From Sinomonas atrocyanea (GTDB lineage: Bacteria; Actinomycetota; Actinomycetes; Actinomycetales; Micrococcaceae): a DNA stretch of 64,000 bases. Below, in pieces: positions 1-8,552 of the stretch (position 1 is the first letter of the stretch; every line of letters starts with the position of its first letter). The stretch spans positions 1-64,000 of the forward strand of contig NZ_JAUSRH010000002.1 in the NCBI RefSeq assembly GCF_030811715.1, read 5' to 3'. A model generated the notes under the pieces. It did not search any database, was not told the origin of the DNA, and worked only from the letters and a program-made list of their open reading frames with translations. The position numbers were made by a program, and so were the translations under genes.

Positions 1-59
1 CGGGTGCCGTGGCGGTGTTCTGTGCCTGGCCCTGGGCTCTGGGTGGGGTTGTGTGGGGG

Positions 60-91
<32 letters not shown>

Positions 92-128
92 GGGCCCCCC
101 CGCCCCCCCCCCCCGCCGCGGAAGGGTT

Positions 129-1484
129 TCAGGCGGCGGCCGGTGCCGTCTCGAGCTCGCCCTCCGGCCTCTCGGCGCGGGCGCTCCTGACGAGGAGCGT
201 CGCGAGGGCCGCCACGACGAGCGGCACCGCGAGCGAGGCGAAATACCCGGACGGCCCGAGGCCGGTGAGCAGCAGGCCGCCGAGCGCGGAGCCGACGATC
301 GAGCCGAGCCGGCCGATCCCGATGCCCCAGCCGGTCGCGGTGGCACGGAGCTGGGTGGGGTAGGCGTTGGCGATGAGGTAGTTCAGGGCCAGCTGCTGGC
401 CGCCGACGCCGAAGCCCGCGAGGCCCATGAGCGTGAACACGAGCCCGAAGTTCGTCCCTGCGGCGCCGAGACCGAGGGCGATGAGGATGCCCGCGCCGAA
501 CATGCCCAGCAGCAGGGTGCGCGCGTTGACCCGCGGGAGGACGGCGGAGAGCGGGACGGCGAAAAGGATGAAGGCGCCGTTGACGGTCACCGTGCCCAGA
601 GCGGCGGTTCCTGCGTCGAGCCCGAGGCCCTTGAGTGCCGTCGGCATCCACAGGAGCAGCAGGTACCAGGCGATCCAGTTGAAGAGGTAGATCGCCCAGA
701 CCGCGACGGTCGCGGTGCGGTACGCGGGGGAGAGGAGGGCCGCGACGGAGCCGCGCTTCTCGCCGGCGTCCTCGACCATGAGCACGGTGGCGTCGGGGAC
801 GGCCTGTCCGGTGGTGCGGGCGATGAGCGTGCGGGCGCGCCGGTCGCCCTCAGGCGCGCCCTTGGCGACGAGGAAGGCCTGCGATTCGGGCAGGAGGGCG
901 ATCACGGCGGCCAGGAGCACCACCGGGAGCGCGCCGCCGATGAGGAAGATGCCCCGCCAGCCGACCGCCGGAAGCCACGCCGCGGCGACGAGGCCGCCGA
1001 TCATCGCCCCGCCGGGCAGGCCGAGGAGCACGAGCGTCATGAGGAACCCGCGGCGCCTGCGCGGGCTGAACTCGGCGGTCAAGGCGAGCAGGGCCGGGGT
1101 GGCGCCGCCCATGCCGAGGCCGATGAGGAAGCGCAGCGCCACCACCTGCCACGCGGTGGCGGCGAATGCGCCGGCCAGCGAGAAGGCGCCGAAGAGCGCG
1201 AGCGCCACGAGGATGGTGCGCTTGCGGCCGATCCGGTCCCCGAACGTGCCCAGCGTCATCGCTCCGACGGCCATGCCGATCGTGCTCGCGGTGATGACCC
1301 AGGTCATGTCGGTGGCGGAGAGCTTGAACTCGGCGGCGATGGCGGTGCCGATGAACGCGATCGACTGCGTGTCGAACCCATCCAGCAGCGCGACCAGGAA
1401 GCACAGGGCCACCGCAGCCCAGCGCCAGGGCCCCATGCGGGGATGGTCCATAGCGTCCTGGACGCTCAAGGTCTGTCTTGTCAT
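129..1484 (-). CDS. MFS transporter, aromatic acid:H+ symporter (AAHS) type
   Basis: This 451-residue protein is a twelve-helix major facilitator. The first helix carries the segment LLDGFDTQSIAF, which matches the D-G-F-D motif of the AAHS family (PcaK/BenK/MhpT type). The loop between helices 2 and 3 has GDRIGRKR, the standard MFS signature. The family imports benzoate-like or hydroxylated aromatic acids with protons across the inner membrane; the substrate here is unknown. ATG start, with GAGGAG six bases upstream. It stands alone: the next gene upstream is 356 bases away on the same strand and no catabolic enzymes are adjacent. The length is normal for the family. Confidence 0.85.
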   Translation of the reverse strand: MTRQTLSVQDAMDHPRMGPWRWAAVALCFLVALLDGFDTQSIAFIGTAIAAEFKLSATDMTWVITASTIGMAVGAMTLGTFGDRIGRKRTILVALALFGAFSLAGAFAATAWQVVALRFLIGLGMGGATPALLALTAEFSPRRRRGFLMTLVLLGLPGGAMIGGLVAAAWLPAVGWRGIFLIGGALPVVLLAAVIALLPESQAFLVAKGAPEGDRRARTLIARTTGQAVPDATVLMVEDAGEKRGSVAALLSPAYRTATVAVWAIYLFNWIAWYLLLLWMPTALKGLGLDAGTAALGTVTVNGAFILFAVPLSAVLPRVNARTLLLGMFGAGILIALGLGAAGTNFGLVFTLMGLAGFGVGGQQLALNYLIANAYPTQLRATATGWGIGIGRLGSIVGSALGGLLLTGLGPSGYFASLAVPLVVAALATLLVRSARAERPEGELETAPAAA

Positions 1485-1840
1485 CGTTGACTCCTCACAG
1501 CGGGGTGCGCGGAGGACGACGGCGTCCCCCGGGTTTGGCCTGCTGTGTGAGGCTATGGCGGGGGTCGGGGCGGAGAGAAATACCCGTTTGCGGGCTATTG
1601 ATACGTGCCGACGATAGGTGCAAGACCTGCGCTAGTAAGCGGGGTGACCCTGGCGGTTCAAGAAGTCCGAATGGCTGACGGCACTGCTCTGAGGACCTCG
1701 GTCGTGGCGATGTTCATGCTTGCCTCGCGGTCGCGAAAGCTCTCCGCTCACAGGGCGCCTCTTCGCTCTAGCGGTTCAGCGTCCACGCCGGGGACTCCCA
1801 GGACGCCAACACCTGTGCGATTTGGGGGATGTCCTGCCGG
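1485..1840. other. Intergenic region, no gene seen
   Basis: These 356 bases separate the MFS gene from the small lipoprotein gene. Short open frames exist but none has a convincing ribosome binding site, codon bias or recognisable product. The right-hand part reads as non-coding; the left-hand part should hold the promoter of the transporter gene. Confidence 0.6.
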
Positions 1841-2260
1841 CTAATGGCATTCGCTGACGAGCTCGACGCCTGCCGCTTTGAAGTCGCTCACATTGGTTGA
1901 CCACAAATTCTCGATGAGCTGCTTCATTTTCGGGTCGGCATGATCAGCGACACCCATGAGCTGAGTCTGCAACGTGCGGAGCTTATCGATGTTGGCGGCG
2001 TCGGTGGCGTGACTCGAGGTAATCGTGCTGATGTATTGGTAGAGCGGCCCATCCTGCTTCGTCCCCGCTAGCTGGGCGCATGTTGCGAACGTCGATACGG
2101 TAAATGCACTCGGCGCGGGCGTTGGGGTCATAGTCGGCGACGGTGGCGCGCTTGTCACCGAAGACGTCGGTGAGGCGGCCGAGGTGGCGGTGGCGCTCGC
2201 GCAGGAACTCAGGGCGGCGGCAACGCCTAGGGCTGTCAGGCAGGCCGCAGTAGCCTTCAA
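1841..2260 (-). CDS. Small putative lipoprotein of unknown function
   Basis: I place the start at TTG 2260, giving 139 residues. It has GAGGAG four bases upstream and yields a clean lipoprotein signal: MK, a hydrophobic core, then LSSC with Cys20 as the lipidated residue. A longer frame from 2395 would overlap the upstream gene and put 45 unlikely residues before the signal. After the signal comes a Ser/Thr/Pro-rich linker, then a roughly 85-residue globular part with two cysteines (in TCAQL and the C-terminal SECH), which may form a disulfide. I do not recognise the family. It lies 116 bases downstream of the coiled-coil membrane protein on the same strand. Expected location: outer face of the membrane. 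Confidence 0.7.
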   Translation of the reverse strand: MKATAACLTALGVAAALSSCASATATSAASPTSSVTSAPPSPTMTPTPAPSAFTVSTFATCAQLAGTKQDGPLYQYISTITSSHATDAANIDKLRTLQTQLMGVADHADPKMKQLIENLWSTNVSDFKAAGVELVSECH

Positions 2261-2376
2261 AGCACTCCTCGCAGAATAAGAGGAAGCGTAGAAGGCTTCC
2301 GCAGATGAAAAAAGCATCTCATGCAAATGATGCTCAGGTGGTGGCGGCTCGTGGGTGAAGGAGCAACTCGCAGTCA

Positions 2377-3099
2377 TTAGCCGACCTTTGTCCATGACGC
2401 ACAGCCGGTAACTTCGAAGACCTGGCCATTTTCGAGGGTTGCCGTGGCAACACCAGACGTGATGTTGTTGTCGACTATGTCGGCTTTAGAGTCCGTCCCA
2501 GTCTTCCAAGCGTAGTAGCACCCTGCCCCGTTCGAGCCGTCTGGTCCGGTAGTCCTATAGACCCCGGGCTGGACGTCCCGGCCCACGACGTAGACGCCGC
2601 CGGTCATCTGGTTCTGAGAGACCACCGCTTGAGCCGACTTCAGCTCTTGTTCGCCTTGCGCGACCGCTGATTCTCGCGCCTGAATCGAAGCTTGCGCAGA
2701 GGCAATGGCGGCGCTCTGGGAAGCGGCAGCGTCCACTTGCAGCTGCAGGCTGTTCTGCTGCGATTCCAGCGAACCGATGCTTGCGCTCTGCGACGCGATC
2801 GTTGCGCTCTGGCTTGAGCTGGTGTCCCTCAGTGCAACATACGGCGTTGTAGTCGTGGGATCCGGCTGCACAGCCGCTGTAATGGCCCCGCCGATCGCCC
2901 CGCCCACGATAAGGGCACCGACAAGTGCCATGAGAGTTCGCGCTCCGAGGCGGTGTTTAGTGGCCACCGCATTGCCGATATCAGCCGCGTTGTAACCGAG
3001 TAGATCGGGGTCGTCAGCCGCAGGGGGAATTTCAAGAGCCGGATCGGGTTCGGGCAGGCGTGCGCTTTCCCCTGGGTTCTCTTCGTGGAGCTGGGTCAT
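2377..3099 (-). CDS. Membrane-anchored coiled-coil protein with C-terminal Cys domain
   Basis: This 240-residue protein has an acidic, proline-rich N-terminus and one membrane helix (residues about 55-78, rich in Gly/Ala/Ile). A long Ser/Gln/Ala segment (about 90-155) with repeated SQSA-like units is likely a coiled coil or stalk. The C-terminal domain of about 75 residues begins GGVYVVGRDVQPGVYR and contains CYYAW and a second Cys near the end. That domain recurs in actinobacterial surface proteins; from memory the usual form is G-T-Y-x-V-G-x-D-I-x-P-G-T-Y. Function unknown; it probably displays the domain outside the membrane. The ATG start is plausible. The gene upstream on the same strand is the YbjQ-like gene. 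Confidence 0.75.
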   Translation of the reverse strand: MTQLHEENPGESARLPEPDPALEIPPAADDPDLLGYNAADIGNAVATKHRLGARTLMALVGALIVGGAIGGAITAAVQPDPTTTTPYVALRDTSSSQSATIASQSASIGSLESQQNSLQLQVDAAASQSAAIASAQASIQARESAVAQGEQELKSAQAVVSQNQMTGGVYVVGRDVQPGVYRTTGPDGSNGAGCYYAWKTGTDSKADIVDNNITSGVATATLENGQVFEVTGCASWTKVG

Positions 3100-3247
3100 C
3101 TTCGGTTCCCTGAGTTCGATCGTGGTGCGCGGACGACTCGCATCTTGGTTCGCGAGCCCTCGACTGAGAGCATGATGTCAATTGGACATGTAAAATACAA
3201 CCTTTGCGGAGGATCTTGCAGACTGCATCGCCCCGTCGGCCAGTGTG

Positions 3248-3862
3248 CTAGGGGAGCGCGGCGAGAGCGTTCTTCTCGATCGTGACCGCGTTTCCGTTTG
3301 CGGTCACGCCGAATACGTACGGTAGGTAAGTGGTTCCCCCGCTGGAGTTGGCGGTTTGAGGATCGAGGGTTAAGTAGTCGAAGTCCACACCGATCACCGC
3401 ATTGCACCCCAACTCGTATGCCGCCTCTTTGAGTTCGGTTAGCGCCTTCCGCCTAATCTGGTCCAAAGAGGCCATCAGGCTCTTGCCCGTGTTCGTCGGT
3501 CGCCCAAACACGCCGTCCCGCCCGCGATCGATCTGCACCACCCCATCACCTGAGATGTAACCCGAATACTTCGTGATCGCGTAGCCCTCGAAGCCGAACC
3601 CCGAGGTCACAAGCATGCTGTCCAGCGACTGCTGCTTCAATTGCGCAGCTCGGTCCCGCTCCGCGTCCTCGCGTGCAGCGCGCTCTTGGTTCTGCAACTC
3701 GAACTGCTTGAAAGCGCCCACCATTTCTTCGATGCTCTGGGTGTCATCGACCTCAATGCCGCCCATCAGCCCGATCCTGTACTTGTATTCGGACTGTTTA
3801 ATCCAGGTTTCAAACGAGGCGCCGTTGAGGTGGTGGTTCCTGACGATGTCTTTGGTCTTCAA
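3248..3862 (-). CDS. YbjQ/UPF0145-like domain protein
   Basis: This 204-residue protein has a charged helical N-terminus (residues 1-80, with E/R/Q-rich coiled coil about 50-78). The C-terminal domain starts MLVTSGFGFEGYAITKYSGY and contains the family core ELGCNAVIGVDFDY. These are hallmarks of the YbjQ (UPF0145, once called heavy-metal-binding) family, which forms pentamers or oligomers of unclear role. The usual YbjQ protein is about 105 residues, so the N-terminal half is an extension. It is divergent from the AAA ATPase operon across about 285 bases, so the two may share regulation. A link to that operon is inferred from position only. Confidence 0.8.
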   Translation of the reverse strand: MKTKDIVRNHHLNGASFETWIKQSEYKYRIGLMGGIEVDDTQSIEEMVGAFKQFELQNQERAAREDAERDRAAQLKQQSLDSMLVTSGFGFEGYAITKYSGYISGDGVVQIDRGRDGVFGRPTNTGKSLMASLDQIRRKALTELKEAAYELGCNAVIGVDFDYLTLDPQTANSSGGTTYLPYVFGVTANGNAVTIEKNALAALP

Positions 3863-4147
3863 GGTTGCCCTTCTGGGTGGGGGCCTGTTCAGTCAGGCCG
3901 AGTGCGGGTGCTGCGGCGAGCCGGCCAGAACCGAGGCGCCGGATGAGGAGCATGTCCCGCTCGCGGCCGAAGTCCGGCCTGGGCTGGGTGATCTGGTTGG
4001 GTGCCAACCTGCGCCGGTCTCAGTTGTACATGTCTATCAGAGGATGCCGACGCCAGCGCCGATGCTGTCGAGCCGGGCAGCGTGTCGCAGGAATGCGCGC
4101 GCAGTGCTGCTCGAAGAATCGAGTAATCTGCCTGTGGTGGCCTTGCA
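3863..4147. promoter_or_regulatory. Divergent intergenic region between YbjQ-like gene and AAA operon
   Basis: These 285 bases separate two divergent transcription units, so promoters for both must lie here. I see no clear operator palindrome and no convincing small gene. Overlapping open frames on both strands lack ribosome binding sites and look like chance frames. Confidence 0.5.
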
Positions 4148-5812
4148 TTGGGGGGCCCTTCACAGAAGAAGGTGGCAGCAGGAGTGGCCTCAGCGCGTCT
4201 GGGTTTCGAAGAGACCCTCATCGATCTCATCAAAGCCAGGAACCCCGTTCTTCTCGTGGAGACGCATGAGGCCGAACGAGTGCTGAAGCTGGTCCGGTCG
4301 GTAGCTCAGAACTCTGAAATCCGCCGCTCCCGGAGAGTCGCCACCTACACGCTCACGAACGGGCTTCAGGATGGTGTAGCGCCGGGTCGTCCTATGGCGC
4401 CCGACGCAGCCCTTTCGGAAGCAGCGAAAGTCACCGAGCCGACGATCTTTGTCTTCTTCGACCTTCATCACTATCTCGGTGCTGGCGGCCGTCCGGCGGA
4501 GCCCGGCGTCATCCGCTCCGTACTGGACGCGGCGCGCGAGTTCCGCGCCGGCCGGGTGCCACACACGCTGTTGATCGTTGCGCCTGCACTGCCCCTGCCC
4601 GCAGATCTCGAGAAGGAAGTGAGCGTCGTCGAACTTCCGCTTCCCGGCAAGGCGGAGATCGAGGCGGTGCTCGATGAAATCATCACGACCAACGCGGCCA
4701 ACATCGTCGTGGACCTCTCTGCTGAGGACCGTGAGAGACTCCTCCAAGCGGCCCAGGGGTTGACCCTCGGCGAGGCGGAGAATGCCTTCGCGCGGGCGAT
4801 CGCCTCGGACCGGCGGCTCGATGCCGATGACATCGACTTGGTCCTCGATGAAAAGCGGCAGACGATCAAGAAGTCTGGACTCCTCGAATTCATCGAACCC
4901 GCGGGCTCGATGGAAGACATTGGTGGGCTTGAGAATCTCAAGTCGTGGTTGGGGAAGCGCAAGGACTCCTGGCTGCCGGCTGCAAGCGAATGGTCGATCC
5001 CTGCTCCGAAGGGCGTTCTCATCACCGGTGTGCCGGGTTGCGGCAAGAGCCTGACTGCCAAGTGCATGTCTACGCTCTGGGGATTGCCGCTACTCCGGAT
5101 GGATGTGGGCCGGGTCTTCTCGGGTCTCGTCGGTTCCAGCGAGCAGAACATGCGTGCTGTTCTGAAGCTTGCGGAGGCTGTTGCCCCGTCAATTTTGTGG
5201 ATTGATGAAATCGAGAAGGGCTTTGGCTCATCGTCATCTGGCGACTCCGGGACCAGCCAGCGGGTCTTCGGCACCTTCCTCACCTGGATGCAGGAGAAGT
5301 CCAAGCCCGTCTTCGTTATCGCCACCGCGAATAAGATCGACGGTCTGCCCCCCGAGTTCCTGCGGAAGGGGCGGTTTGACGAGATCTTCTTCGTGGACCT
5401 CCCCACCCCCAAAGAGCTCAAGGAGATCTGGCGGCTCCAGCTCAGCCAGCGCTTGACTGATTCCTCGCGCGCCTCTGGCGGCCTTGTGTTGAGCGACGGC
5501 CTCCTCCAACGGCTGGCCGAGGAGAGCAACGGTTTCTCGGGTGCAGAGGTGGCTGAAGCTGTGGTGAGCGCGTGTTTCGACGCCTACTCACAAAGGCGCG
5601 CCGTGCAGGAGGCGGACCTCTTCCGCAGCATCCGCAATACGACGCCTTTGTCCAAGACCCAAGAGGAACAGATTCGACAAATTCGGGAGTGGGCAAGCGC
5701 ACGTGCGGTTGCAGCGACTTCCCGGGAAGATTCCGGGGAACTCGCGCTCGTCGGTGCCTCGGCCGGACGTGACGTGACCTCATACCGCAGCGGCCGGCAG
5801 ATCGAGTACTGA
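4148..5812 (+). CDS. Ycf46-like AAA ATPase
   Basis: This protein of up to 554 residues has an N-terminal regulatory half (about 20-250) and a C-terminal AAA module. Visible motifs are Walker A GVPGCGKS (294-301), Walker B ILWIDE (349-354) and the sensor/arginine-finger region FLRKGRFDE (about 404-412). Order, length and sequence match the Ycf46 family of cyanobacteria, plastids and scattered bacteria, whose molecular target is not settled. The start is uncertain: TTG 4148 is the longest choice, while GTG 4172 and GTG 4184 lie close behind an AAGAAGG tract. It is the first gene of a tight operon: the DUF1257-like gene starts 2 bases after its stop. AAA proteins of this kind usually remodel a partner protein; the neighbours are the obvious candidates. 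Confidence 0.9.
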   Translation: MGGPSQKKVAAGVASARLGFEETLIDLIKARNPVLLVETHEAERVLKLVRSVAQNSEIRRSRRVATYTLTNGLQDGVAPGRPMAPDAALSEAAKVTEPTIFVFFDLHHYLGAGGRPAEPGVIRSVLDAAREFRAGRVPHTLLIVAPALPLPADLEKEVSVVELPLPGKAEIEAVLDEIITTNAANIVVDLSAEDRERLLQAAQGLTLGEAENAFARAIASDRRLDADDIDLVLDEKRQTIKKSGLLEFIEPAGSMEDIGGLENLKSWLGKRKDSWLPAASEWSIPAPKGVLITGVPGCGKSLTAKCMSTLWGLPLLRMDVGRVFSGLVGSSEQNMRAVLKLAEAVAPSILWIDEIEKGFGSSSSGDSGTSQRVFGTFLTWMQEKSKPVFVIATANKIDGLPPEFLRKGRFDEIFFVDLPTPKELKEIWRLQLSQRLTDSSRASGGLVLSDGLLQRLAEESNGFSGAEVAEAVVSACFDAYSQRRAVQEADLFRSIRNTTPLSKTQEEQIRQIREWASARAVAATSREDSGELALVGASAGRDVTSYRSGRQIEY

Positions 5813-5814
5813 CG

Positions 5815-6240
5815 ATGAGCCTCGAAGTCCTCCTCATCCCACTGGGGATTGCCGCTATCGCGGCCATCAAGGAAGCACGCAGCAGCGATCTGTGCGAGAA
5901 GTGCAAGGCAACCCGGATCGAAGACCAGTCACTCCTAGTGGAAGCGCTCCAAGCACTCGGCGCGACGGACATCCAGCAAACCAACGGCAGACTGACAGCC
6001 AAGAGCCGGTTCGGGCAGCTCACTTTTGCCCGCGTGGGCAAGGCTTTTCTGGGGCGGGTGGATGGAGCCGAGAGTGCGACGCCGTCCATGCTGGCGGAAC
6101 TCGATTCTGCGGTCGGTTCGATTCTCCAGTTCCGCACAGTCGAATCTGTGAGGGAACAGGCCGCGTCAATGGGACTGACCCTGATTACTCAGACTGCCCA
6201 AGACGGAACTGTCCAACTGGTCTTCGAGGAGCAGCGGTGA
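5815..6240 (+). CDS. DUF1257/Ycf35-like protein
   Basis: This 141-residue protein begins with a hydrophobic stretch (residues 3-20) followed by a CEKC pair at about 28-31. The rest resembles the DUF1257 (Ycf35) fold: a helix with LVEALQALGATDIQQ, then strand segments with RFGQLTFARVGKAF, and a C-terminal tail ending LVFEEQR. DUF1257 proteins are usually about 110-130 residues, lack a membrane-like start, and are typical partners of Ycf46-like ATPases and DUF2997. The assignment rests on both sequence and context. The next gene overlaps its stop by 3 bases (GTG at 6237), so translation is coupled. The CxxC pair could bind metal; that is inference. Confidence 0.7.
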   Translation: MSLEVLLIPLGIAAIAAIKEARSSDLCEKCKATRIEDQSLLVEALQALGATDIQQTNGRLTAKSRFGQLTFARVGKAFLGRVDGAESATPSMLAELDSAVGSILQFRTVESVREQAASMGLTLITQTAQDGTVQLVFEEQR

Positions 6241-6458
6241 GCCGTCGCATCACAGTAAGCATCGGTCCAGACGGAACGATTAGCGCCGAGGTTTCGGGAG
6301 TGCCAGGGCCTGCGTGTCTTTCGTCTTACGACACGATCGGCAAACTCGTTCCTGGCGCCACAGTCGTCGACTCCAAGCTCACGAATGAGTACCACGCGAC
6401 ATCGATGGACTCCCCAGCGGTCCAGAATCGCATAACTGAGAACGAAAGGCTGTCATGA
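6237..6458 (+). CDS. DUF2997 family small protein
   Basis: This 73-residue protein starts at GTG 6237, overlapping the previous stop, and its own stop overlaps the next ATG (ATGA at 6455-6458). It reads RRITVSIGPDGTISAEVSG followed by GPACLSSYD, then a short helix and NEYHATS. That is the DUF2997 pattern: a strand with a P-D-G turn, a conserved G-x-x-C segment and a C-terminal (x)EYY-like motif. DUF2997 proteins occur beside DUF1257 and Ycf46-like ATPases. Role unknown. The single conserved Cys is kept. Double overlap with both neighbours means the operon is translated as a coupled unit. Confidence 0.75.
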   Translation: MSRRITVSIGPDGTISAEVSGVPGPACLSSYDTIGKLVPGATVVDSKLTNEYHATSMDSPAVQNRITENERLS

Positions 6459-7168
6459 CTCCCGAAGAGAAGCTCTGCTCGCGCTGGTGGCGCATCAGGA
6501 ATTCTGCCGGGGTTCTCTGGCCCATCCTGACCGCCGGGGTCCTCGGCTGTGTGGTCTTCCTGTTCCGCGGCATCAAGTCAAAGACAACATCGTGGATCAT
6601 CATGGGCGCCGTCTTCGGGCTGATCGATCTCGGCATCATGGTCGGGATGCAGTTCGTCGATATGGGGACCAAGAGCAACCCGGCCAAGACACCCGCCGCG
6701 AGCGTCATGTCCACCGTGGTGTTCGTGAACTGGGTGGCGAGCATGGTGATGGCCTTCGTGATCAACAAGAAGTGGCTTCTGTGGAAGGCCCGTCACGGTC
6801 AGCCGTGGTATGCGGGCACTCCCGCTGCACCAGCCGTCCGGACTACGTCGGCCGTCAACGCGGGCGGTCTGGCCAAAGCCTTTGACACTCCGACTGTTTC
6901 CGGGGGTCCCGCTCCTGTCGAAGTCGGACGTCCAGGCCCTGTCGACGTCAACGTAGCCTCATCCGGAGACCTCCAGCGGCTTGGCCTGGATGCACCGACC
7001 GCGGACCGCATCATTCTCACGCGGGACCAGAACCAGGGCTTTCCCAACTTTGAACAAATGGTCGCTGCCGTCGGCGTTCCGCCGCACCAACTCCTGGCTG
7101 TCCGTGAGCAGCTCGCCTTCGGTGCACGTCCCGCTGCATCCGAGCCCAGCCGTCGCCTGTTCGACTGA
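6455..7168 (+). CDS. Three-helix membrane protein with C-terminal helix-hairpin-helix domain
   Basis: This 237-residue protein has three predicted membrane segments in the first half (about 18-38, 45-66 and 84-106), a Pro/Gly/Val linker (about 115-165) and a C-terminal domain. That domain begins PVDVNVASSGDLQRLGL and contains ADRIILTRDQNQGFPNF, which matches a ComEA/UvrC-type helix-hairpin-helix. Such domains usually bind DNA or act as protein contacts. The start overlaps the DUF2997 stop by 4 bases, and the radical SAM gene begins 2 bases after its stop, so it belongs to the same operon. It probably tethers the complex to the membrane; that is inference. Confidence 0.75.
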   Translation: MTPEEKLCSRWWRIRNSAGVLWPILTAGVLGCVVFLFRGIKSKTTSWIIMGAVFGLIDLGIMVGMQFVDMGTKSNPAKTPAASVMSTVVFVNWVASMVMAFVINKKWLLWKARHGQPWYAGTPAAPAVRTTSAVNAGGLAKAFDTPTVSGGPAPVEVGRPGPVDVNVASSGDLQRLGLDAPTADRIILTRDQNQGFPNFEQMVAAVGVPPHQLLAVREQLAFGARPAASEPSRRLFD

Positions 7169-7170
7169 CG

Positions 7171-7785
7171 ATGGCAGTAATTAGGGTCTCCCGTATCCTC
7201 CACGCAACCACGGCGGAGGGGCCCGGGCTCAGGACTGCAGTTTGGTTCCAGGGCTGCAGCATCCGCTGCAAGGGGTGCATCAACCCGCACTTGTTCTCCG
7301 AACTCGGTGGCTTTGACATGGATCCTGAGAAAGTCGTGAGAGAAGCCGTAGGCCACAGGGTAGAGGGCCTCACATTCCTCGGCGGCGAGCCTTTCGACCA
7401 GGCGCCCGCTGCGGGAAATCTGGCGCGGTTGGCGCAGCAGGCGGGTCTGGGAGTCGTCTGCTTTTCGGGCTACCTCCATGAGGACTTGGCATCCCGCCCT
7501 GATGCGGACGAACTGCTGAACTGCACGGATCTCCTCGTCGATGGGCCCTACCGGGCCGACGAGCCAGAAGCGAACCGGGCTTTGGTCGGCTCGACGAACC
7601 AGCGCTTCATCCATTTCACGTCGCGATACGCAGACTTCGATCCCGTGCATACGCCTAACCGTCTGGAAATGCGGATTGCCCCGGATGGTTCGGTAGAGAT
7701 GGCTGGCTTCCTGCAGCGGCGCGAACTTCAGGACTTGAGCGCCCGGCTGGGGACGAGTCGCGCGTGGCGGCGCAACACCGGCTGA
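7171..7785 (+). CDS. Radical SAM enzyme, 4Fe-4S activase-like
   Basis: This 204-residue protein carries the radical SAM cysteine motif CSIRCKGC (Cys29, Cys33, Cys36), preceded by GPGLRTAVWFQG, and the SAM-binding GGEP at 71-74. Length and layout resemble NrdG/PflA-type activases rather than large radical SAM enzymes, and there is no SPASM-like C-terminal cysteine cluster. Activases of this class generate a 5'-deoxyadenosyl radical to install a glycyl radical on a partner; no glycyl radical enzyme is nearby, so the target is unknown. It is the last gene of the Ycf46-like operon, 2 bases after the previous stop. The frame ends with a basic tail, RAWRRNTG. Confidence 0.85.
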   Translation: MAVIRVSRILHATTAEGPGLRTAVWFQGCSIRCKGCINPHLFSELGGFDMDPEKVVREAVGHRVEGLTFLGGEPFDQAPAAGNLARLAQQAGLGVVCFSGYLHEDLASRPDADELLNCTDLLVDGPYRADEPEANRALVGSTNQRFIHFTSRYADFDPVHTPNRLEMRIAPDGSVEMAGFLQRRELQDLSARLGTSRAWRRNTG

Positions 7786-7823
7786 TCACACGTTCCGTCC
7801 CTACCCAGGGCCGGTGCACAGAC

Positions 7824-7843
7824 CTCCCTCTTGGAAGAGGGAG
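7824..7843. promoter_or_regulatory. Inverted repeat before the PASTA-like lipoprotein gene
   Basis: The arms CTCCCTCTT (7824-7832) and AAGAGGGAG (7835-7843) are perfectly complementary with a 2-base centre. It lies 38 bases after the radical SAM stop and 21 bases before the lipoprotein start. It could be an operator or a terminator stem for the upstream operon; there is no T-run after it. Confidence 0.5.
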
Positions 7844-7864
7844 CAACCGAGTTGGGGGAACACA

Positions 7865-8479
7865 TTGAAGAAATCGCTTTCGGTTCTTGCCTTGCTGGCG
7901 ATCATGGTGACTGGATGCTCAGCCACGAACCAGAGCGCGAAGCCTTCCGCCGAGCCGGCGGCGGCCACGTCTGCTCCGAGCAACGCTCCACTTCCTAATG
8001 AGGTCGGGAAGACTCTCGATAAGGCGAAGAAGGAGCTTGAAGGGCTGGGCTACAGGGTGAAGGCGACAGACACGGTCGAAGGCAAGGCGATCATCGTCAA
8101 GTCCAACTGGGAAGTCATCTCGCAGGACCCCGCAGCGGGGGCTTCCGCGCCTGAGGCCTCGACGGTCAACCTCGGAGTCAAGCATCTCAGTGCTACTCCG
8201 TCGCCGACGCCGACCCCCACACCCACCCCTACCCCCGACGTCGTGGTGGGCGTTGGCACGGGCGCGGACGTCGGAGCCGGCAACGGTTCGGTAGCGAACA
8301 CCGGTGGCGGATCTGCTGAGGGGACCGGAACGTCCGGGGGCAGCAACCAGACCAACACTGATCCATACGTTGCACCAACTGTTCCGAAAGCCGGCACCAT
8401 CATCTGCAAGGACGGCTACGTCTGGCCAGGGACAACACGCCAAGGCGCCTGCCATGGGCATAAGGGCATCGCGAACTAG
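7865..8479 (+). CDS. Lipoprotein with PASTA-like domain and DUF3761-like tail
   Basis: The start is set at TTG 7865 (204 residues), because GGGGGAA precedes it and the product then opens with a short lipoprotein signal ending VTGC (Cys18). Residues about 45-110 resemble a PASTA module: a helix DKAKKELEGLGY, a VISQDPAAG turn and a terminal strand. A Pro-Thr repeat (TPTPTPTP, about 117-127) and a Gly/Ser-rich linker follow. The tail CKDGYVWPGTTRQGACHGH has the Cys/His spacing of DUF3761, also present in the secreted HNH protein at 29633-30733. Likely anchored outside the membrane, binding wall material. It lies 79 bases after the radical SAM gene and may be a separate unit. Confidence 0.8.
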   Translation: MKKSLSVLALLAIMVTGCSATNQSAKPSAEPAAATSAPSNAPLPNEVGKTLDKAKKELEGLGYRVKATDTVEGKAIIVKSNWEVISQDPAAGASAPEASTVNLGVKHLSATPSPTPTPTPTPTPDVVVGVGTGADVGAGNGSVANTGGGSAEGTGTSGGSNQTNTDPYVAPTVPKAGTIICKDGYVWPGTTRQGACHGHKGIAN

Positions 8480-8493
8480 ATACGACGCAACCG

Positions 8494-8535
8494 CGACGCC
8501 GGTGACCCGCCCGCGTGGGCGAGTCGCCGACGTCG
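8494..8535. terminator. Bidirectional terminator hairpin between convergent genes
   Basis: The 19-base arms 8494-8512 and 8517-8535 pair around the loop GCGT with two C/A mismatches and one G-U pair. It sits between the ends of the lipoprotein gene (plus) and the IclR gene (minus), so it can stop both transcripts. There is no clear T-run, as is common in actinobacteria. Confidence 0.75.
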
Positions 8536-8552
8536 TGCGTGAAGCAGGAGAA

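Noticed and set aside
3889-4233. A minus-strand frame of about 114 codons in the divergent promoter region.
   Set aside because: It overlaps the AAA gene start, has no ribosome binding site and an Arg/Ala/Pro-rich composition typical of chance frames.
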